NCBI GenBank assembly: GCA_902772625.1
Contig: CACYBP010000287.1
Span: 1-8,423 of the forward strand
Source: Oscillospiraceae bacterium
Lineage (GTDB): Bacteria > Bacillota > Clostridia > Oscillospirales > QAMX01
DNA: 8,423 bases
Direction: 5' to 3'
In this document: positions 5,862 through 8,423 of the stretch, in pieces
How the letters are laid out: every line of letters begins with the position of its first letter
Position numbering within the stretch: the first letter of the stretch is position 1
The notes under the pieces: model-generated
The model's database searches: none
What the model was told of the DNA's origin: nothing
The model's input: the letters and a program-made list of their open reading frames with translations, nothing else
Position numbers and translations under genes: made by a program

Positions 5862-7424
5862 ATGCCACCCTTAGAGCAGATCATGCGTATTCTGCTCCCC
5901 ATCCTCACGGCCGTTATTTCTGCTGTTGTATTTTTCTTTATTGGTGTAGGCTTTCGTAAAAGAGTCGCCGAGCGGGAAATCGGCAGCGCAGAAGAAGAAG
6001 CGACCCGTATTCTGAACGACGCCATCAAGTCGGCGGAGGCAAAGAAGCGGGAGGCAATGGTCGAAGCAAAGGAAGAGATCCTGAGAAACCGCAACGAGGC
6101 GGAACGGGAGATCAAGGAGCAGAGACAGGACCTCAGCAAACACGAAAAACGCATCCAGCAAAAAGAAGAGACCCTCGACCGCAAGATCGACAACGCGGAA
6201 AAGAAAGAAGAGACCCTTGACCGCAAGATCAAGGAGGCCGACGAGGTCAGGAAGAAGCTGGAAGAGCAGAAGCTCGCCCAGCAGGAGGCTCTGGAGAAGA
6301 TCTCCGGCTTCACCACCGAGGAAGCGAAGAATTACCTCCTGAAAAGCCTGGAGGACGATCTCCAGCACGAGTCCGCCCTCAAGATCAAGGAAATGGAAGC
6401 CCAGGTGCGCGACACCTCGGACCGCAAGGCGCGGGAGATCATCTCCTATGCCATTTCCAAATGCGCCGCCGATTACGTGGCCGACGCCACGGTGTCGGTG
6501 GTCAACCTGCCCAACGACGAGATGAAGGGCCGCATCATCGGCCGCGAAGGCCGCAACATCCGCGCCATCGAGACCATCACCGGCGTCGATCTGATCATCG
6601 ACGACACGCCGGAGGCCATCACGCTCTCCTGCTTTGACCCGGTCAGACGCGAGATCGCGCGCAACGCTCTGGAAAAGCTCATCGCCGACGGACGCATCCA
6701 CCCGGCCCGCATCGAGGAAATGGTGGAAAAATCCCGCCGCGAGGTGGAGCAGCTCATCAAGCAGGACGGCGAAAAGGCCTGTTTCGAGACCTCGGTGCAC
6801 GGTCTGCACCCCGAGCTCGTGAAGATCCTGGGCCGTCTGCGCTATCGCACCAGCTACGGACAGAACGTGCTGAAGCACTCCATCGAGGTCGCGCACATCG
6901 CCGGGTATCTTGCCAGCGAGGTCGGCGCCGATCCGGTCATGGCACGCCGCGCCGGTCTTCTCCACGACATCGGCAAGGCTCTGGACCGCGATATGGAAGG
7001 GTCCCACGTGCAGATCGGCGTGGATATCGCCAAGAAGTACAAAGAGAATTTCGAGGTCGTGCACGCCATCCACGCCCATCACGGCGACGTGGAGCCGCAG
7101 ACCGTCATCGCCTGCCTCGTGGACGCGGCGGACGATCTCTCGGCCGCGCGCCCCGGCGCCCGGAGAGAGAACCTCGACGCCTATATCAAGCGTCTGGAAA
7201 AGCTGGAGGAGATCGCCAACAGCTTCGAAGGCGTCGACCGCTCCTTCGCCATCCAGGCGGGGCGCGAGGTGCGCATCATCGTCAAGCCCGAAAAGATCAG
7301 CGACGACCAGCTTACCATCCTGGCCCGCGATCTTTCCAAGAAGATCGAAAGCGAGCTGGAGTATCCCGGCCAGATCAAGATCAACTGCATCCGCGAGACC
7401 CGCGCCACCGATTTCGCCAAATAA
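5862..7424 (+). CDS. rny: Ribonuclease Y
   Basis: 520 residues, the same length as B. subtilis RNase Y, the membrane-anchored endoribonuclease that initiates bulk mRNA decay in many Firmicutes. Domains in order: one N-terminal membrane segment (about residues 10-30, ending GVGFRKR); a long charged coiled coil (about 36-190) containing KEETLDRKI twice, 14 residues apart; a KH RNA-binding domain (about 210-270) with [10 protein letters not shown] and the GREG loop at 227-230; and an HD domain (about 335-430) with His339 and the catalytic His368-Asp369 pair in [11 protein letters not shown]. The His368-Asp369 numbering matches that of B. subtilis. The C-terminus carries the family signature [15 protein letters not shown]. 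Codons of the first 35 residues are AT-rich, the rest strongly C- or G-ending. Driven by the promoter at 5745, with a long hairpin in its leader. ymdB follows 69 bases later past a terminator-like hairpin. Confidence 0.98.
   Translation: MPPLEQIMRILLPILTAVISAVVFFFIGVGFRKRVAEREIGSAEEEATRILNDAIKSAEAKKREAMVEAKEEILRNRNEAEREIKEQRQDLSKHEKRIQQKEETLDRKIDNAEKKEETLDRKIKEADEVRKKLEEQKLAQQEALEKISGFTTEEAKNYLLKSLEDDLQHESALKIKEMEAQVRDTSDRKAREIISYAISKCAADYVADATVSVVNLPNDEMKGRIIGREGRNIRAIETITGVDLIIDDTPEAITLSCFDPVRREIARNALEKLIADGRIHPARIEEMVEKSRREVEQLIKQDGEKACFETSVHGLHPELVKILGRLRYRTSYGQNVLKHSIEVAHIAGYLASEVGADPVMARRAGLLHDIGKALDRDMEGSHVQIGVDIAKKYKENFEVVHAIHAHHGDVEPQTVIACLVDAADDLSAARPGARRENLDAYIKRLEKLEEIANSFEGVDRSFAIQAGREVRIIVKPEKISDDQLTILARDLSKKIESELEYPGQIKINCIRETRATDFAK
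6162..6230 (+). repeat. Direct repeat inside the rny coiled coil
   Basis: A 27-base unit at 6162-6188 recurs at 6204-6230 with one synonymous difference (ctc/ctt for Leu). The 42-base period is 14 codons, or two heptads, and encodes KEETLDRKI twice. It fits local duplication within a coiled coil and similar charged repeats are usual in this family. Confidence 0.85.
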
Positions 7425-7434
7425 CAAGAGCAAG

Positions 7435-7476
7435 AAGCGCCGCGTTCCTTTGCCGAGCGCGGCGCTTTTCTTTCTT
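7435..7476 (+). terminator. Terminator-like hairpin between rny and ymdB
   Basis: AAGCGCCGCG (7435-7444) pairs perfectly with CGCGGCGCTT (7458-7467) around a 13-base loop, followed by a T-rich tract TTTTCTTTCTT that begins within the stem end. No promoter is visible between it and ymdB, so it probably ends only part of the transcripts and lowers ymdB expression relative to rny. Confidence 0.75.
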
Positions 7477-7493
7477 CCCGAAAGGAGTCCGTT

Positions 7494-8264
7494 ATGAGAA
7501 TAGCTGCCGTCGGAGACGTGGTCGGTTGGCCCGGCGTCAAGACCTTTTCGCGCCTGAAGGGCGCCATCGACAAGCTTTATCACCCCGATCTTCTGGTGGT
7601 GAACGGGGAAAACGCCAGCGGTCTGGGCATCACCCCGCCCCAGGCCTCCGAGCTCTTCGCCTCGGGCGCCGACGTGATCACCCTGGGGAACCACGCCTGG
7701 GCCAGGAGGGAGATCGTGCCCTATATCGACTCCGCCTCTCACCTGATCCGGCCTTATAACTACCTGGCTCCGCACCCCGGAAGGGGATACGTGATCCTCT
7801 CCGCCGGGGGGAAGCGGGTGCTGGTGGTGAATCTCCTGGGGAGAGCCCTGATGGATCCCACGCCGGAGAATCCCTTTTACGCTCTGGATCGCCTTTTAAA
7901 AGAGACCGAGGGCAGATGGGACCTTGCGGCGGTGGATTTCCACGCCGAGGCCACCAGCGAAAAGATCGCCTTTTTCCGGTATTTCGCCGGGCGCGTCTCG
8001 GTGATCTTCGGCACCCATACCCACGTGCAGACCGCCGACGAGCAGATCCTCCGCGGCACCGGCTACATCACCGATCTCGGCATGACCGGCCCCACCGATT
8101 CGGTGCTCGGCGTCAAGGAAAAGCAGTCCATCGCGGGCTATCGCGGGGAAATGCGGGATAAGTTCGAGACCGCCGACGGCCCCACCGCCCTGTGCGGGGC
8201 GTGTTTTGAGCTGGACGAGGCCGGAAGCTGCGTAAAAGCCGAAAGGATCCGGCTGGAGCCGTGA
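7494..8264 (+). CDS. ymdB: YmdB-family metallophosphoesterase (cyclic nucleotide phosphodiesterase)
   Basis: 256 residues, close to B. subtilis YmdB (about 264), a dinuclear-metal phosphodiesterase reported to hydrolyse 2',3'-cyclic nucleotides and to influence biofilm and motility switching. Probably cytoplasmic, with no signal or membrane segment. Seen: GDVVG at residues 7-11 (metal ligand Asp8), NGEN at 37-40 (Glu39, Asn40), GNH at 65-67, DFHAEATSEK at 148-157 (His150), GTHTHVQTAD at 173-182 (His175, His177), and ITDLGMTGP further on. All expected metal ligands are present. The usual GNHTWD is GNHAWA here, which changes non-ligand neighbours only. AAAGGAG at 7481-7487 sits 6 bases before the ATG. 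It lies directly after rny as in many Firmicutes, separated by a hairpin that could limit read-through, and is followed by tandem terminators. Confidence 0.95.
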   Translation: MRIAAVGDVVGWPGVKTFSRLKGAIDKLYHPDLLVVNGENASGLGITPPQASELFASGADVITLGNHAWARREIVPYIDSASHLIRPYNYLAPHPGRGYVILSAGGKRVLVVNLLGRALMDPTPENPFYALDRLLKETEGRWDLAAVDFHAEATSEKIAFFRYFAGRVSVIFGTHTHVQTADEQILRGTGYITDLGMTGPTDSVLGVKEKQSIAGYRGEMRDKFETADGPTALCGACFELDEAGSCVKAERIRLEP

Positions 8265-8268
8265 AAGC

Positions 8269-8291
8269 TCCGGCCTTCAGCCGGATTTTTT
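8269..8291 (+). terminator. First terminator after ymdB
   Basis: TCCGGC (8269-8274) pairs with GCCGGA (8280-8285) around a CTTCA loop, followed by six Ts at 8286-8291. It starts 4 bases after the ymdB stop. Confidence 0.85.
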
Positions 8292-8324
8292 CAGAAAGAG
8301 ATATTGACTTTCTGAAGTTTTTTT
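8290..8324 (+). terminator. Second, overlapping terminator after ymdB
   Basis: TTCAGAAAG (8290-8298) pairs perfectly with CTTTCTGAA (8308-8316) around a 9-base loop, then one G and seven Ts (8318-8324). The stem has only three G-C pairs, so it is weaker than the first, but the T-run is better. Its 3' arm and T-run occupy the -35 box end and spacer of the tRNA promoter. The same inverted repeat could instead be a protein-binding site. Confidence 0.6.
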
Positions 8325-8332
8325 GTTATACT
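8304..8332 (+). promoter_or_regulatory. Promoter of the tRNA gene
   Basis: TTGACT at 8304-8309, a 17-base spacer and TATACT at 8327-8332. Predicted transcription start near 8339 leaves about 13 bases of 5' leader for RNase P to remove before the mature tRNA end at 8352. Confidence 0.85.
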
Positions 8333-8351
8333 GTTTAAGCGCTCCGGAAAT

Positions 8352-8423
8352 GGGCCTTTAGCTCAGTTGGTTAGAGCAACCGGCTCATAACCGGTCGGTC
8401 CCGGGTTCGAGTCCCTGAAGGCC
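8352..8423 (+). tRNA. tRNA with CAU anticodon, probably elongator tRNA-Met (3' end outside window)
   Basis: The cloverleaf can be folded by eye: acceptor GGGCCTT (8352-8358) with AAGGCC (8418-8423) plus one base beyond the edge; D arm GCTC/GAGC; anticodon stem ACCGG/CCGGT around CTCATAA with anticodon CAT at 8386-8388; 5-base variable loop; T arm with TTCGAGT loop. The G1-C72 pair would be complete, so it is not initiator tRNA, which normally lacks a pair there. Elongator Met is favoured over the lysidine-modified tRNA-Ile that shares this anticodon, but that choice is not decisive. The T stem has one C-T mismatch (8402 against 8416). Whether CCA is encoded cannot be seen. Confidence 0.93.

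Noticed and set aside
5871..7775. 634-codon open frame on the minus strand opposite rny and the start of ymdB
   Set aside because: It crosses the rny-ymdB hairpin and both genuine conserved genes, and its translation is low-complexity His/Asp/Gly/Leu-rich. Strong G/C third-position bias explains it.
1..8423. Defence island, mobile element, toxin-antitoxin or prophage module
   Set aside because: No transposase, integrase, nuclease-helicase, toxin pair, terminal inverted repeats or attachment-site duplication was found; apart from the Ig-repeat and glycosidase-like genes, the genes are conserved housekeeping types.
8352..8423. Initiator tRNA-fMet
   Set aside because: The acceptor stem starts with G that can pair normally, and the anticodon stem lacks the run of G-C pairs (GGG/CCC) next to the loop that marks initiators.

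Overview
The window reads as a chromosomal segment of a GC-rich member of the Firmicutes, most likely Clostridia. The reasons are a complete rny-ymdB pair in the Gram-positive order, strong GGAGG-type ribosome binding sites, vegetative TTGACA/TATAAT-like promoters, intrinsic terminators, and a bacterial Ig-like surface protein of the kind common in gut and rumen Clostridia. Species cannot be named from this sequence alone. Every supported gene is on the + strand. The long antisense reading frames are by-products of strong G/C third-position bias.

Layout. (1) Positions 2-820 hold the C-terminal part of a secreted Ig-repeat protein with a small Cys/His-rich tail; the gene continues past the left edge and is visibly less GC-rich than its neighbours. 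(2) Positions 843-2789 encode a 648-residue cytoplasmic glycoside-hydrolase-like protein with a TIM-barrel-type N-terminus and a glutaminase-like middle domain. (3) A promoter at 2831-2859, threaded through an inverted repeat, drives a two-gene unit: wecB/mnaA (UDP-GlcNAc 2-epimerase, 2900-4003) overlapping cls (cardiolipin synthase, 4000-5607) by an ATGA junction, closed by a clear terminator at 5701-5734. (4) A near-consensus promoter at 5745-5773 drives rny (RNase Y, 5862-7424) and, past an attenuator-like hairpin, ymdB (phosphodiesterase, 7494-8264). (5) Two terminators in tandem follow ymdB; the second is superimposed on the promoter of a CAU-anticodon tRNA gene that runs to the right edge, with only the last paired base and the 3' end outside the window.

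How the genes fit together. wecB and cls are both envelope functions: a ManNAc donor for surface or teichoic-type glycans, and an anionic phospholipid. rny and ymdB are both tied to RNA turnover and cyclic-nucleotide phosphodiester chemistry. The Ig protein and the hydrolase may be cotranscribed, since only 22 bases separate them, but nothing in the sequence proves a shared pathway.

I did not find a new defence system, CRISPR array, transposon or phage module. The most interesting signals are regulatory. The first is a 20-base-pair hairpin at the extreme 5' end of the predicted rny mRNA. The second is a recurring compact arrangement in which the hairpin that follows one gene overlaps the promoter of the next.
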